Positions 1 to 11,609 are shown, counted from the stretch's first letter. The stretch is DNA of 64,000 bases from Anisakis pegreffii (GCA_035041965.1 JAPYMA010000346.1:1-64000), one strand, 5' to 3'. Translations and numbers: made by a program. Notes: a model not told the origin generated them from the sequence alone.

Positions 1-1
1 T

Positions 2-1021
2 CTGGACTATCAACAGTCAAGGGAACAAGCAGGGTTTCGAAGAAACTACAGCACGATGGATCATATATTTGCCCTGACTCAGCTAATAGAACGGGCAAGA
101 GAATATAAATTACCTCTTTGTATTGCATTCGTTGATTATGAAAAGACTTTTGATAGCGTCGAGATACATGCAGTGCTAAAATCTCTCGAGGAACAGGGAA
201 TCGAGAGTCAATACATCAAATTACTCAAATAGGCAAACTCGCATTGCACCACCGACATAAACCTACTATCTACTCCGATAACTATCCTGGTTGAAAAAGG
301 TGTGAAGTAAGGAGATACTGTTTCTTCTAAACTCTTCACGGCTTGTCTCGAAATGGTCATTAGAAAAACCAACTGGGACGGTGGTGTTAATATCAATGGA
401 GAAACACTGAATCATCTTCGATTTACAGACGACATCGTGCTCATCGCCGAGACCACAAATGAATTACAGGCCATGTTGACCGAGCTCACCATTAAAAGTA
501 AAGCTGTTGGACTAAGACTGAACCGCAAGAAAACAAAATTCATGCGGTCAAATAACACTGCACCAGGCCGAATAAAAGTGGGTGACTACGAAATCGAAGA
601 AGTGACAAAATACGCTTACTTAGGGCAAATGGTAAATATGAGCCGAGATATGAAATCTGAAATTGGAAGAAGAATAAGATCAGGATGGAAGGTGTTCAAC
701 TCGATCAAAGATGTACTGAAAGAGAAAATAAGCAAATCCCTCCGCGCTCACCTCTTTGATAGCACCGTTTCACCAGCGTTGTTATACGGAAGTGAAACGT
801 GGGCCACAACAAAGAGGGAAGAACAACGCCTAATAACAGAGCATGGGAAGAGAAAGCTACGTTGGGCAGGCCACGTAGCAAGAATAAATGATGGCAGATG
901 GACCCGAGCATTTGCAGAGTGGTACCCAAGGCAAATAAAAAAATCACTCGGAAGACCTCCAATAAGATGGAAAGACGATATTACAAAGAAACTGGGTAAC
1001 ACCTGGCAAAGGATCGAATGA
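2..1021 (+). mobile_element. Non-LTR retrotransposon (LINE) reverse transcriptase fragment, inactive
   Basis: One reading frame from base 2 gives the second half of a LINE reverse transcriptase. The N-terminal part has EQAGFR followed by a FVDYEKTFDS block, which is the first catalytic aspartate motif. A GD-SSKLF block follows at about 311-340, then FTDDIVLIAE at about 421-450, where LINEs usually have F/Y-A-D-D. The 3' part ends with the familiar RWAGHVARI and GRPPIRWKDDI tail and stops at 1019-1021. The frame is broken by TAG at 230-232 and TAA at 308-310. About 40 residues normally found between the ERR-type region and RWAGHVAR are missing near 840. The 5' end, including any endonuclease, lies outside the window. 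Family knowledge suggests an RTE- or Jockey-like clade, but that assignment is inference. The copy cannot make a full enzyme. Confidence 0.9.
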
Positions 1022-1451
1022 AAATGCATTGTGGCCAGCAACGTTACAAACGTTTGATAGCCTGGCCAATCCAGGTAACATACAAATGTTATTATCAAAC
1101 AGCACAACCCCATAGCCTACTTGTGTTCATCCTCTGCTTGTTCAAACAACATAAAATTATTATTTTGCAAAGTCAGAAGCAGTCAAAAACTAGACTAGAT
1201 GAAAAGTCAAAGTAGTTAAAAACTGGACTGCTGTAAAGAAACATAACAAGTCTAGTTTTTTATTTAAATGAACAGAAATAATAACTTTTGCGATGACTGC
1301 TGCCACTGATGATACGATGGGTGCGATGTGTTTTGACTCATTTCTGAATTAATACCATTCCAATCCCAATTACTTTCTGCATTCATCCCACTGAAAATGT
1401 TAAGTAGACATATCAGTAAATAGATGACATTGGATGTATGACAGCACAAAT
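1022..1451. other. LINE 3' flank, no gene seen
   Basis: No coding signal was found. The first part may be the LINE 3' untranslated tail. The rest is plain A/T-rich sequence leading up to a family B inverted-repeat element. Confidence 0.5.
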
Positions 1452-1946
1452 GGGTCTACGACATTCGACCAAGCGACGACTGTCAGCACGTCATTTAGCC
1501 AACAAGTAGTCGGTCACACAAACTCCGTCTAGTTCGCTTTTTGAGCAGTGCGAACGCACAATCACCATTTTGTATGTTTAATATAAAAAGCGTATTACAG
1601 AGGCTTAACCTCAGTCTAAGCGTAGCCCCAGCCTCAACCTAAGTGTAGCCTCAGCCTCAGTCTGAGCTTGAGGCTGAGGCTACGCTTAAGCTAAGGCTGT
1701 GTCGGCCATAGTGCTGTTGTACTGCTGCACGCTCGCTGTTTTGCCCCTCAAACGACACCAGTACCATAAAATAGTGATAAACATTCTCGAAAAATATCAC
1801 ATAGTCCGTGTTTTATATCACACACAAAATGGTGATCGTGTGTTCGCACTACTCAAAAAGCGAAGCCAAACGAAGTTTGTGTGACGGACTACAGGTTGGC
1901 TAAATGACGTGCTGACAATTGTCGCTTGGTTAATTATCTTGTTCCC
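1452..1946. mobile_element. Family B inverted-repeat element (Mutator-like MITE), copy 1
   Basis: The left arm starts GGGTCTACGACATTCGACC and its reverse complement closes the element near 1946. The arms are long, about 150 bases, and include a shared block around TAGTCGGTCACACAAACT. The middle (about 1600-1700) is a run of degenerate six-base units of the GCCTCA/GCCTAA type. No coding frame is present. Long terminal repeats and the 9-10 base target duplications of better copies in this window suggest a non-autonomous Mutator-like element. This copy has no clear target duplication, so it is probably old. Confidence 0.75.
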
Positions 1947-2305
1947 CGATTGTTCGCCCAACTGACGTGGAACATGTGGAAGCGTCATCGCTAACTATCT
2001 ACCACATTTGTGCAGATCATCTGGTTGCGACTATCTCTTTTAACTCATAACAGCGCAACTTAAATCCATAGTTTCGACGATGGTTTCATTCACTGTTATA
2101 TTTGACATCTTTAATATGTGTAGCTAATTGTAAGTGATGGATTCATCATAGAAAATGCTGTACCTAACATAAGTAGACACATAATGAAAAGGCGATATCA
2201 CATACGTAAAAGAGGGAATGAGACAAAATACAACAAATGAGAGATGCGACGTAATCAATGGACGCAGACAGTGACGTTCAAATGAGAGATCTTGGACTTA
2301 AAATT
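1947..2305. other. Spacer between repeats, no gene seen
   Basis: A/T-rich sequence with no supported frame, RNA gene or repeat. Confidence 0.5.
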
Positions 2306-2625
2306 GGCACTTTTTTACTTGCGGGGGAGGGGGTTCGCACGCGAGCATGCTCGCGTGTAACAACCGTGTAACAACGTGTAACGATGCCACACCTACTGCG
2401 CATGGCCTCAGCCTCATCTAAGCGTAGCATCAGATCACGACGCGAGCTAGCAAGCGCGTTCAGGTCCAGGCTTAGACTGAGACTACGCTTGGGCTGAGGC
2501 CATGCGCAGTAGGCGCGGCTTCAGTCCATCTGAAAGCGTCGCTCATATCGTGCGAGCGTATGTGTGTATCGTTGTATGCGAGCGTGCTCGCGTGCGACTC
2601 CCCCCCCACAAAGTAAAAAAGTGCC
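2306..2625. mobile_element. Family A inverted-repeat element (hAT-like MITE), copy 1
   Basis: The element opens with GGCACTTTTTTACTT and closes with the complement AAGTAAAAAAGTGCC. Just inside each end is a G-rich or C-rich run and a palindrome; on the left it is the perfect 20-mer CACGCGAGCATGCTCGCGTG at 2338-2357. Both arms carry a copy of CACACCTACTGCGCATGGCC-like sequence in opposite orientation, so the whole unit can fold back on itself. The centre holds degenerate GCCTCA/GCGTAG hexamers. No coding frame exists. A younger copy at 35071 has an 8-base target duplication, which suggests the hAT superfamily. Confidence 0.8.
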
Positions 2626-4411
2626 GTCAGTCTAACTTCATTGAAGCACGGCGCATATTACAAGAAACTGAAACACATGAAATGTAACCATCAACAATGC
2701 ACTTATAAATCTTTCGCCACAATGCACTTCTAAATTTTAACGCAGCACCGTGTACCACACAAAGTTGTTTCACAGAATTAAACCATATATAGGGCGTACT
2801 GTCGTCATTGAGAAAATTAAAGGCTTTTAAGTGCGCCTTATAGTCAGGAAAATGCGGTACGTGTAAACTTATAAGATCATAGTGCCGCTTCTGTAATACG
2901 CACTCAAAATGACGGGCATTTGTTTGCACTATCCATAATCAAACCGAAATGAAGAGTGTGGAACTGGATAGCCGAAAAATACGCCATGAAGATACTACTT
3001 GTCAAAAGACTAAATATCCATTAACACCTGAAGCACAATCGAAAGCCTAACTGATGCTGAAGCGAGCCATAATGGCTAAATAAACGATGTTTAGCATTTC
3101 ATACTCATTCTTGCATATAGCGCCGGATTGCATCTGTAATAACCAGCGAGAATGGGTAGAACACATGATATATTGTTTTTTGGATGCGCCCATAACACGC
3201 CTTTGTTTGGAACACGATGTCGCCAATCGTTCCAAGTCAATAAAATGCATGTTGCTGCTTGCTTGCATAAATTGGCAATGAATTAGTTTATTTTAAAGAT
3301 GGGCCAGTTAGCAAATCAAGAGAGTGAACGATCCCGAGATGAACAGTTGATGTAGAGGCAGATTTTGCGTTGCATCGGGCAACTCTTGAAACTCTCTCGT
3401 ACGAGCGGTTGTACATCGCAACTTTACGCGCTTCACCATTTCGTCTTATGAGAAAATTTCCCCAAAAATGAGCATGACATCAAAATATATCAATAACAAT
3501 AAACTAACTGTTTATTAATGGCAGCTGCACAACATATGTGAAGTAGTGAATAACAACATAAAATAAATACGATGCGGTAATATTAAGCAGAGTATCGTCG
3601 ATTCATGAGTTTCCTATGAAGTAAAAAATAAGTACATTCCATGAAAATGAGTATCAGATAAGAATGAAATGAGAGTTATTTCATTAACGCGTTTCAAATG
3701 CAAATCGTATTATGAATGCACCCGAGAGATATTTGAATATCAGTGCGGTATGTGACGCACAAATCATATGAGCATAATACGAAATCAAATTATAATATAT
3801 ATAGCAAATTATGTTCCATGAAGGCGATGTTGGCTGCATTCATCCTCCCCTACGCCTTCCATTTGCAGCACCAAAGTTCATTCAGAATTATTCGTATGCG
3901 CGGAAATAATTCATGACGATTGGTGAACTGGATTTGAATGTTGCTGGAAGATGAGACTGGCCCTTACAAAACAATTCAATCATGAATATCAGAAAAATCA
4001 ATAGATTCGACCGGAATCTTAATTGTGTCATTTGTACTGCACAATTATCAAATAACTTAAACTGATTTTGTTGCTGAAAGTTAGAACTGTCTGTTATTAT
4101 AGACACTGAATGTAAGAACAAACCAAGTTTGAACAGGCGTCCGGGCTAACGAAAGTAATGTAAAGAATGTTAAAAATTTACAATACCAATTCATCACTGA
4201 CATAACGATGAAAGAAATGATTGATAAGAAGTGTGCATAAAATAATAGGAATAGCGAAAAATTAAATGCAAATGAATAGTTGTTGAATGGATGCAGTTCA
4301 AGGTGAAGTTGTCTTACGGATAGGAATGCAAATGAATGTACGGCGATGACGGTGCAGAAGTAGAAAGGAGTGATGTGATGACTGAGTTATATCAATTATA
4401 AGAATACATAC
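2626..4411. other. Intergenic stretch, no gene recognised
   Basis: Only short unconvincing frames occur. The 3' end of the BAR-like minus-strand gene should lie in the right-hand part, because its last recognised exon ends in a splice donor at 4411, but no terminal exon could be fixed. A short frame ending near 4298 is one candidate. Confidence 0.4.
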
Positions 4412-6266
4412 CTGGGTGAGTGTATAAGGGGGTGGAGGAACTGGAATGGCCCCTGACCGATGAGTGCTGTAAAGACGAACAGGTTCGCTGAATCGTCTAG
4501 TAGTTGCAGGGAAAGCATTCGAGCGTTTCACACTGGTGGCCGTTGTAGTGCTTTGCTCAGCGTCTTCATCGATAACACTTACATTGCATATCAATCTGTA
4601 TTTCTTGTCAACATGCACTTCACATGACATAATATGACGACGACGAATGAAAAGGCAGTATACTACCTCTGCATGCGTTCTCTGGAGATGTTCATGCCGT
4701 CGTAAAACATTGAACGCACATCCTCATCCCTCACCGCCGGTACCAACTCTGTGATCTCTCGATGCACTCTGAAGATCGCATCACACTCCCGCGATATTTT
4801 ACAGTACGAATCTGCTATTCCCTTGAATGCACCTCTTATTACACTCAAAGTTTGCATTTATAATTTCTGAATCATAAAATCATTATAATAATGACAATAA
4901 TAAACCTGCATTCCACTCCGAAATCTGAACATCTTCACCACTTCCATCTCAGCAATCACATCTGACAATATTTGTGATGCAACTTCTTTTGAACTAATTA
5001 CCTTAATTTTATATAACATTATTATAAACACATGATTGTCAATCGGTTACACTATTATAATAATAATAATAGCAATATACATAATACATTAGTACATAAA
5101 TACTTTCGCTTACGAAGAAAATTTTCGGCGGTACCGATCAAATTTAAAGAATCTATGGTCATGCTTTCAAGTGGAATACGAGGATTTATGATGGATGTTG
5201 ATCGCTTTTTGGCAGCCTTTGACTTAGGTTCAATAAATAGTTCAGTTTTTTGGAAAAGCATTTACGAACAACTTGCTGCAAGTAATTGCGTTTTATGATA
5301 ACCTGCTCAAGTTGTTGTCGTAATAAATACAGATGTCCACCTTTGCGTTGTTTACTGAACACAGATGACGAAGCTTTGCTGACATCTCTTTTCAATTTAT
5401 GTTCTTTTTCACTTAACAAAGTCACTTCTCGTCGCGCACTCTCAACGGCCTTATCCGCATCACAAATCTTTTCCAACTGCTAAATGTCAATGTCATTATT
5501 GACAATACTCTCCAACAAAATCTCAACTTTTTCACTCAGTCATCAATCAACATTTCTAGAGTGACTTTTCGCCCTCAACTTTTCAAATGCTAAGTAGCAA
5601 TTTTACGAAACTACTACAGAAATTTTTTTGATCAGTAAGGAAACACTTACGAAGTTATATTTTCCAAAAGAGCAATAAACAAACCTTAATAAAACCATCG
5701 AAGTCATTCGCAAATTTCAGTTGTTTATCACTGAACAATTGGAATAACTGATTCGTATGCTGCATAACATCCACAATTGCCACATTGTTTGTTTGCTTCG
5801 CCCAATCCAGTAGCAATTCGGAGCCTCTGCGTTGTGTTTCAGCGATTTTCTTCACTAATTTACTAAAATCACTCTAAGTATACATACAGTTCTGTCAGGG
5901 CAGCTCAACATGCAAACAAATTCAAAACAGCTACGGAAAGGAAAGGAAAATAGCAGCAGTTCAGCACTTTTCCGCACTCAGTGTAATGATCAACATTTGG
6001 CGCCGGAGCTCCGAAAACTAAAAGGGGCTGGGGTGGCGAAAGATCCCATTATACAAGGCCGCGACTTTGGATTTCACGGGGAAAGACCGGAGGATCCAAC
6101 CTTTCGTTCCTAACTCTAATGACAATATAATAATAATAATAATAATAATAATGAATACTGACACAGTCATGAAGAAATGTTCCAACGCTGAATTGAATGC
6201 ATTAGAACTGGACGGATGATTTGAGATACTACCAAATAGAACATGAGATAAGTTTGATGCAGACAT
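4412..6266 (-). CDS. Putative BAR-domain-like helical protein, remotely CIBAR/FAM92-like
   Basis: Not recognised with certainty. Exons supported by frame and splice signals are 6159-6266 (start ATG at 6264-6266), 5685-5873, about 5287-5478, about 4910-4999, about 4667-4850 and 4412-4595. The protein is mostly long amphipathic helix: an N-terminal segment with ALEHFFMTV, then RRGSELLLDWAKQ and LKFANDFDGFIK, then a charged coiled coil with VESARREVTLLSEKEHKLK and LLRQQLEQVI, then a segment with DEDVRSMFYDG. This order and spacing resemble the BAR domain of CIBAR (FAM92) proteins, which bind curved membranes at the ciliary base. The C-terminal exon carries a VPPPPY proline motif. Two internal exon joins (near 5480-5600 and 4850-4880) could not be resolved in frame, so the gene may have extra small exons or be decaying. 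Other BAR families remain possible. Confidence 0.42.
6127..6152. repeat. AAT trinucleotide microsatellite
   Basis: An uninterrupted run of ATA/TAA units lies in the first intron of the BAR-like gene. Confidence 0.9.
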
Positions 6267-6676
6267 TCTTCGTTTATCTAAAATATACAATCAGTAATTT
6301 ATTTATTGGAGAATATTAAATATGTAACTAACTTTGTGCAGCTGTCTGGGAATCGCACATAGATGAATGACTTTTACTACCTAACAGTGCTAATGATGCA
6401 GTCCTGAAATGAAACGTGTATTGCAATAAAATATCTATCAACAAAAATAACGGACAGGTATGAGAAACGTGAATGACCAGAATAAAATGAGAATAACGAA
6501 CACCTTCGTGGAGGAGTGAAGTAGCATGCAATACCGCTTTGATAATCGTTCATCAGTGACATAACAAATCAATACCGATATTGGATATAATTACAAAAAT
6601 ATTGTAAACTACGAGCAGTTAATGCGTGAATATTGATGAATACACTTCAAACATATGCAAATGGCGTTGGTCAGGC
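6267..6676. other. Upstream flank of the BAR-like gene
   Basis: Probably holds the promoter or 5' leader of the minus-strand gene starting at 6266. No specific promoter element or other gene could be supported. Confidence 0.35.
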
Positions 6677-6874
6677 GGGAAGGAAGGGTTTACGGCAAAT
6701 GACCAAGCGACAAGTGTAAGCACGACATTTGTCCAGCACGTAGTCGGTCACACAACCTTCATTTAGGTTCGCTTCTTGAGCAATGCGAACGCATGCTCAC
6801 CACTCTGAGTGTGTTGTATAAAACGCGTATTACTGAGGCTTAGCTTCAGCTTAAGCGTAGCCTCAACCTCAGCC

Positions 6875-7388
6875 GGCACTATCCTATTCTGGGGGGTCGC
6901 ACGCGAGCACGCTCGCACACAAGGATACACACATACGCGGGAACACGACAATTGACCAAGCGACATCTGTCAGCACGACGTTTCGCCACAAATAGTCGGT
7001 CACACAAACTTCGTTCGCGAACGCTTTGGCTTACGCTGAGGCTACGCTTACGTTGAACCTAGACGAAGTTTCTGTGACCAACTATTTGTGGCGAAACGTC
7101 GTGCTGACAGTTGTCGCTTGGTCAATTGTCGTAGATCCACACATACGCTCGCACAATATGAACGACGCTTTTACATGGACCGACGCCACGCCTACTGCGC
7201 ATGGCCAGAGCCCAAGCGTAGTCTCAGCCTAAGCTTGAGCCTGAACTCGCTTACTAGCCCCTGTTGTGATCTGATGCTACACTTCGATGAGGCTAAGGTC
7301 ACATTTAGGCTGAGGCCACGCACGGTAGGTGTGGCATCGGTTGTTATACGCGAGCGTGCTCGCGTGGGACCCCCGAAGTAAAAAAGCA
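6875..7388. mobile_element. Family A element, copy 2, nested in B and itself interrupted by B
   Basis: The left end GGCACTATCCTATTCTGGGG at 6875 is followed by the family A subterminal palindrome region. The element is then broken by a short B element at 6939-7138. It resumes with ACACATACGCTCGCACAATA and runs to its right end near 7388. The 8 bases CCTCAGCC occur on both sides (6867-6874 and 7389-7396). This could be a target duplication, but CCTCAGCC is common in this hexamer-rich context, so that part is weak evidence. Confidence 0.75.
6939..7138. mobile_element. Family B element, short 200-base copy 3, innermost of the nest
   Basis: Nearly pure inverted repeat: GGGAACACGACAATTGACC at the left and GGTCAATTGTCGTAGATCC at the right, with TAGTCGGTCACACAAACTTC mirrored inside. 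The ten bases ACACATACGC lie on both sides (6929-6938 and 7139-7148) and occur only once in uninterrupted family A copies, so they are a target duplication of 9-10 bases. This is the youngest insertion in the nest. Confidence 0.85.
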
Positions 7389-7799
7389 CCTCAGCCTTTG
7401 AGGCTACGCTTAGGCTGCCCCTCAGCCTAAGCGTAGCTACGCTAAGGCTACGCTTAAGCTAAGGCTGAGCGTCAGCCATACTGCTGTTGTGCTGCTGCAT
7501 GTCCGCTGTTGTGCCCCCTCAAACGACACTAGTATCATAAAACAATGATAAATACTCGAAATATATCATATAGCCCGCGTTTTATACTACACATACAAAA
7601 TGGTGAACGTGCGTTCGGATTGCTCAAAAAGCGAAGCGAAACGATGTTTGTGTGACCGACTACATGCTGGACAAACATCGTGCTTACAATTGTCGCTTCG
7701 TCATTTGTCGTGCTTCCGGGAAGGAAACGGTATGACAGAGTGAGTGAGATCAGAAAAAGGGAGAAAATTAGGAGGAGGAATGACCGATAATTGGACCCT

Positions 7800-8010
7800 G
7801 GACAGCGGGTCCACGACAATGTGCCACTCTAGCGCGTGCTGTCATTGAGCAGAATGCGCACGCCGCATCATTTTTGTCGGAGTTACACTTCGTCGTACAT
7901 GCATTTGTCGGTCACCCTGACATCTGTCGCCGCGCCAGTCCGTCACCCAAACTTCGTTTCGGTTCGCACACTCAATGGCAAACATGCGTTCGCACCGCCG
8001 AGGTATCGAA
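7800..8010. mobile_element. Diverged partial family B-like sequence
   Basis: Contains GGGTCCACGACAATG near 7815 and AAACTTCGTTTCGGTTCGC near 7950, which match family B arm segments with many changes. The ends cannot be defined. It is probably an old relic. Confidence 0.45.
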
Positions 8011-8696
8011 CCAGAGCGAATGTCTTGCACTCTTTATACACACACTCCGTATTTATACATGCACCGCGAACTCGTCTAACGAACCTCCAGCACTCCTAAT
8101 AGTCACCCCCACCTTCAACCAAGCAACTGACATTTCACAAATACGCCCTACCATCCCTTTCCAAAACCCCGCAGAAATAATTTCTCCGCCTCCATACAAC
8201 ACCGAAGTCGAACAACATCACCCAAATCGACACAAACAGTTTACTTAACATAGCCAAACACCAACAATTCATTTAGCTTTCCTTAGCAGTAGATTGGTGC
8301 TATACCACTGACCCAATAAAAAATAGATGAATCACCAATTCACTGCAACACCAGATAACCACTATTATATTGTGACTGTGACAAATATATATTAATATCA
8401 AATATACGAGCACGCGCGATTAACAGCAACACGAGATCTATTTAAACTTAATAACCAAACAACACCAACAAAACAAACGAAGTGACCGCTCTGCAATACA
8501 TTTAATCTCACACCTCAAGCTCATCCACTAATATCAACCCAACGTAAAACACTCTTTCCTGAACAACATCCACCTCAAACATCCTCAAAGTTTCTTGCAA
8601 CGCAGCGTAGCACCAAACAACGACCCTCTCTCAAAGCAGTCACACGAATGAATCAATCAAATTTGGCATCGGTACAACACATCAAATCATATCCAA
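8011..8696. other. 3' flank of the hsp90 gene
   Basis: No gene was seen. It should contain the 3' untranslated region and polyadenylation signal of the minus-strand Hsp90 gene. AATAAA-like motifs are too common here to pick one. Confidence 0.4.
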
Positions 8697-11565
8697 TCAA
8701 TCGACTTCTTCCATCCGTGATGCGTCTTCCTCAGCTCCTTCGAGAGGTGGCATCTGTTCATCCTTTTCCCCAGAGCTTGATGGAACAGGCTCATCCTCGT
8801 CCTCTTCGACAATATCCAATCCCAACTGAAATAATGATATTCAAAACCTCTCACCAACTTGCCAATAATAACTAAAATTCAATGAGCAAATGAAAGTTTC
8901 CAAACCAAACTCCAACAGGTGAATGCAAACTGGAATGAACACGAAGCGAAACCACCCACCTTAATCATACGATATATTCTGGACGCATGCAACTGAGGAT
9001 CGTCCAATGTGAAGCCGGACGATAGAAGTGCAGTTTCGAACAACAACACCACCAAATCTTTAACAGTCTTGTCATTCTTATCGGCCTCAACCCGTTCGCG
9101 CAACGCCTTTATCACTGAATGATCAGGATTGATCTCCAAGTGCTTCTTTGCAGCCATATAACCCATTGTTGAAGAGTCTCGCAACGCCTGCGCCTTCATG
9201 ATACGTTCCATGTTGGCTGACCAGCCGTATTCTGAAGTGACGATGCAGCAAGGTGATGAGACCAAACGATTCGAAACGGCCACTTTCTCAACCTAAAATG
9301 CCACCTCAGCAATTTCACATTACTGTTAACACCTCAAACACAAAACAATCAAATCTCACCTTCTTCTCGAGGATGTCCTTGATCACCTTGCAAAGATTCT
9401 CGTACTTGACCTTGTCCTCCTCATATTTCTTCTTTTCATCCTCGCTCTCCGGCAGCTCCAAACCTTCTTTCGTCACCGATACCAACTTCTTGCCGTCATA
9501 TTCTTTTAATTGCTGCACACAGTACTCATCGATAGGGTCAGTCATATATACCACCTCAAATCCACGTCTTCGGACACGCTCCACGAATGCCGAACTTGAC
9601 ACTGACTCTTTAGATTCACCCGTGATGAAGTAAATTTGCTTCTGCTCCTCTTTCATACGACTCACGTAATCTTTCAACGAGCACATCTCCTCAGCCGAAT
9701 TCGATGTGTAAAAACGCAGAAATTCTGATAATTTCTTGCGGTTCGTCGAGTCTTCATGAATGCCCAGCTTGATGTTCTTGGAGAACTGCTCGTAAAATTT
9801 CTTGAAATTATCTTTGTCCTCAGCGATCTCGTCGAACAGTTCGATACATTTCTTCACCAAATTCTTGCGAATAACCTTCAGAATCTTTGATTGCTGCAAC
9901 ATTTCACGCGAGATGTTCAATGGCAAGTCCTCACTATCAACCACACCCTTGATGAAGTTCAAGTATTCGGGCATCAGCTCATCGCAATTCTCCATGATGA
10001 ACACACGACGAACGTACAGTTTGATTGCATTCTTAGTTTTCTTGTTCTCGAATAAATCGTATGGTGCACGTTGTGGGACGAACAGCAATGCGCGGAATTC
10101 GAGTTGACCCTCAACCGAGAAATGCTTCACCGCCAAATGGTCTTCCCAATCATTCGACAGTGACTTATAGAACTCGGCGTATTCTTCATTGCTGATGTCA
10201 TCAGGGTTACGTGTCCAGATTGGCTTCGTCTGAAACCAAACTAATTTTGAAATTTTGAAACGCTGCATTGTCATCACTCTAACTTAAACGACGCACATGT
10301 AAGCAACTGCAATATTCAGTTGTATTTTCCGCGTATTACAGCATCCACTCTGCAATTACCATCATTCAATCAATAGGCTACTCTCAATCAATACCTTGTT
10401 CAATTCCTCGTCTTCGCAGTACTTCTCCTTGATCTTCTTCTTCTTCTTCTTTTCCTTGTCCTTCTTATCCTCATCTTCGTCCTCTCCAACATCTTCCACC
10501 TCACCTTCCTTTTTCTGTTCTTCTTCCTTCTTCTCTTCTTCTGCTTCGTCATCTGACACCTCCTTCTCTCGCTCTTTCTCCACCGTCTGAAATCAGCAAC
10601 AACTCAATCAATAAATATCTAAACTCAACCAAAAGAATATCTAGAACCTTACCAGTTTGATAGGATATCCGATGAACTGTGAGTGCTTCTTGACGATCTC
10701 CTTAATTTTGCGTTCTTCCAAATACTCCGTTTGATCCTCCTTCATGTAGAGAGTGATCTTTGTACCGCGTGTCATTTCAGGATCGTTCACCTGACGGATG
10801 ATGAACGAACCTCCAGCAGACGACTCCCATTGATAGCAGTCGTCATCGTTGTGCTTCGAAGTTACTGTTACTCTATCCGCAACTAGGAACGCAGAATAGA
10901 AACCCACACCGAACTGACCGATCATTGAAATATCAGCACCAGCCTGCAAATATCACTTATATCACGAAACCAAAATTTATACTATGAGACTACTAAAATC
11001 CGAACTTGCTGTTGAGATTTAGTAGTTGAGACTCTCATCTGAAACTCAACCTTACTCATCAGGATGGAACATGTTTACCTGAAGAGCCTCCATGAATGCT
11101 TTCGTGCCAGACTTCGCGATCGTACCCAAATTATTGACCAAGTCTGCCTTCGTCATACCTATACCAGTGTCCATGATAGTCATTGTCTTGTCCTCCTTAT
11201 TGGGCGTGATTTTGATGTAGAGCTCTTTGCCAGTGTCGAGCTCATTTGGCTCGGTGAGTGCTTGATAACGGATCTTATCCAACGCATCTGACGAGTTTGA
11301 GATCAGTTCACGAAGAAAGATCTCTTTGTTACTGAAAACAATACGAACGTTTCAATCAACCACTCAAAAACTCTTCGTACCTCCTAAAAATACATCCAAC
11401 TCACGTCACAAAAGAAACTGAACAGTGATCTCATCAAGCATTCGTATCAAACTAAAATTCCAAATATGCACCGCACCTATAAAAGGTATTGATGATAAGA
11501 CTCATCAGTTGCGCAATTTCCGCTTGGAATGCGAACGTTTCGCCTTCTCCTTTCTGATCAGACAT
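8697..11565 (-). CDS. hsp-90: Cytosolic heat shock protein 90 (DAF-21 type)
   Basis: ATP-dependent chaperone that matures kinases, receptors and other clients in the cytosol. Seven exons join in frame: 11477-11565, 11079-11331, 10653-10943, 10395-10586, 9360-10229, 8960-9292 and 8697-8825, giving 718 residues against about 702 in C. elegans. The N-terminal ATPase shows [20 protein letters not shown], the NKEIFLREL helix with its catalytic glutamate, DTGIGM and [15 protein letters not shown]. The exon at 10395-10586 encodes the long Glu/Lys-rich charged linker. The middle domain follows from [11 protein letters not shown]. The dimerisation domain has [19 protein letters not shown]. The protein ends in MEEVD, the docking site for TPR co-chaperones, so it is cytosolic rather than ER or mitochondrial. 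All key residues are intact. The promoter upstream carries heat-shock elements. Confidence 0.97.
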
Positions 11566-11609
11566 TTTGATCACTCAGGTTGCTTGTCCGAGATGCGATA
11601 TCAACGAAG

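Larger units (their letters stand above)
6686..7717. mobile_element. Family B element, copy 2, interrupted by a family A element
   Basis: The outer element begins GGGTTTACGGCAAATGACC at 6686 and ends with its complement at 7717. It is flanked by a perfect 9-base duplication GGGAAGGAA (6677-6685 and 7718-7726), which marks it as a real insertion and fits Mutator-like transposition. The arms match copy 1 at 1452, including the segment CAAAATGGTG near 7600 and the TAGTCGGTCACACAA block near 6740. The interior holds degenerate AGGCTN hexamers and a complete family A element at 6875-7388. Confidence 0.85.

Noticed and set aside
5055..5261. Minus-strand frame with KSKAAKKRSTSIINPRIPLE
   Set aside because: It falls in what appears to be an intron of the BAR-like gene, since the helical pattern continues directly between the flanking exons.
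7836..8248. Two overlapping plus-strand frames near 8 kb
   Set aside because: They begin inside a diverged family B relic and show no recognisable protein similarity.
10396..10590. Plus-strand Ser/Phe-rich frame
   Set aside because: It is the antisense of the Glu/Lys-rich charged linker exon of Hsp90.
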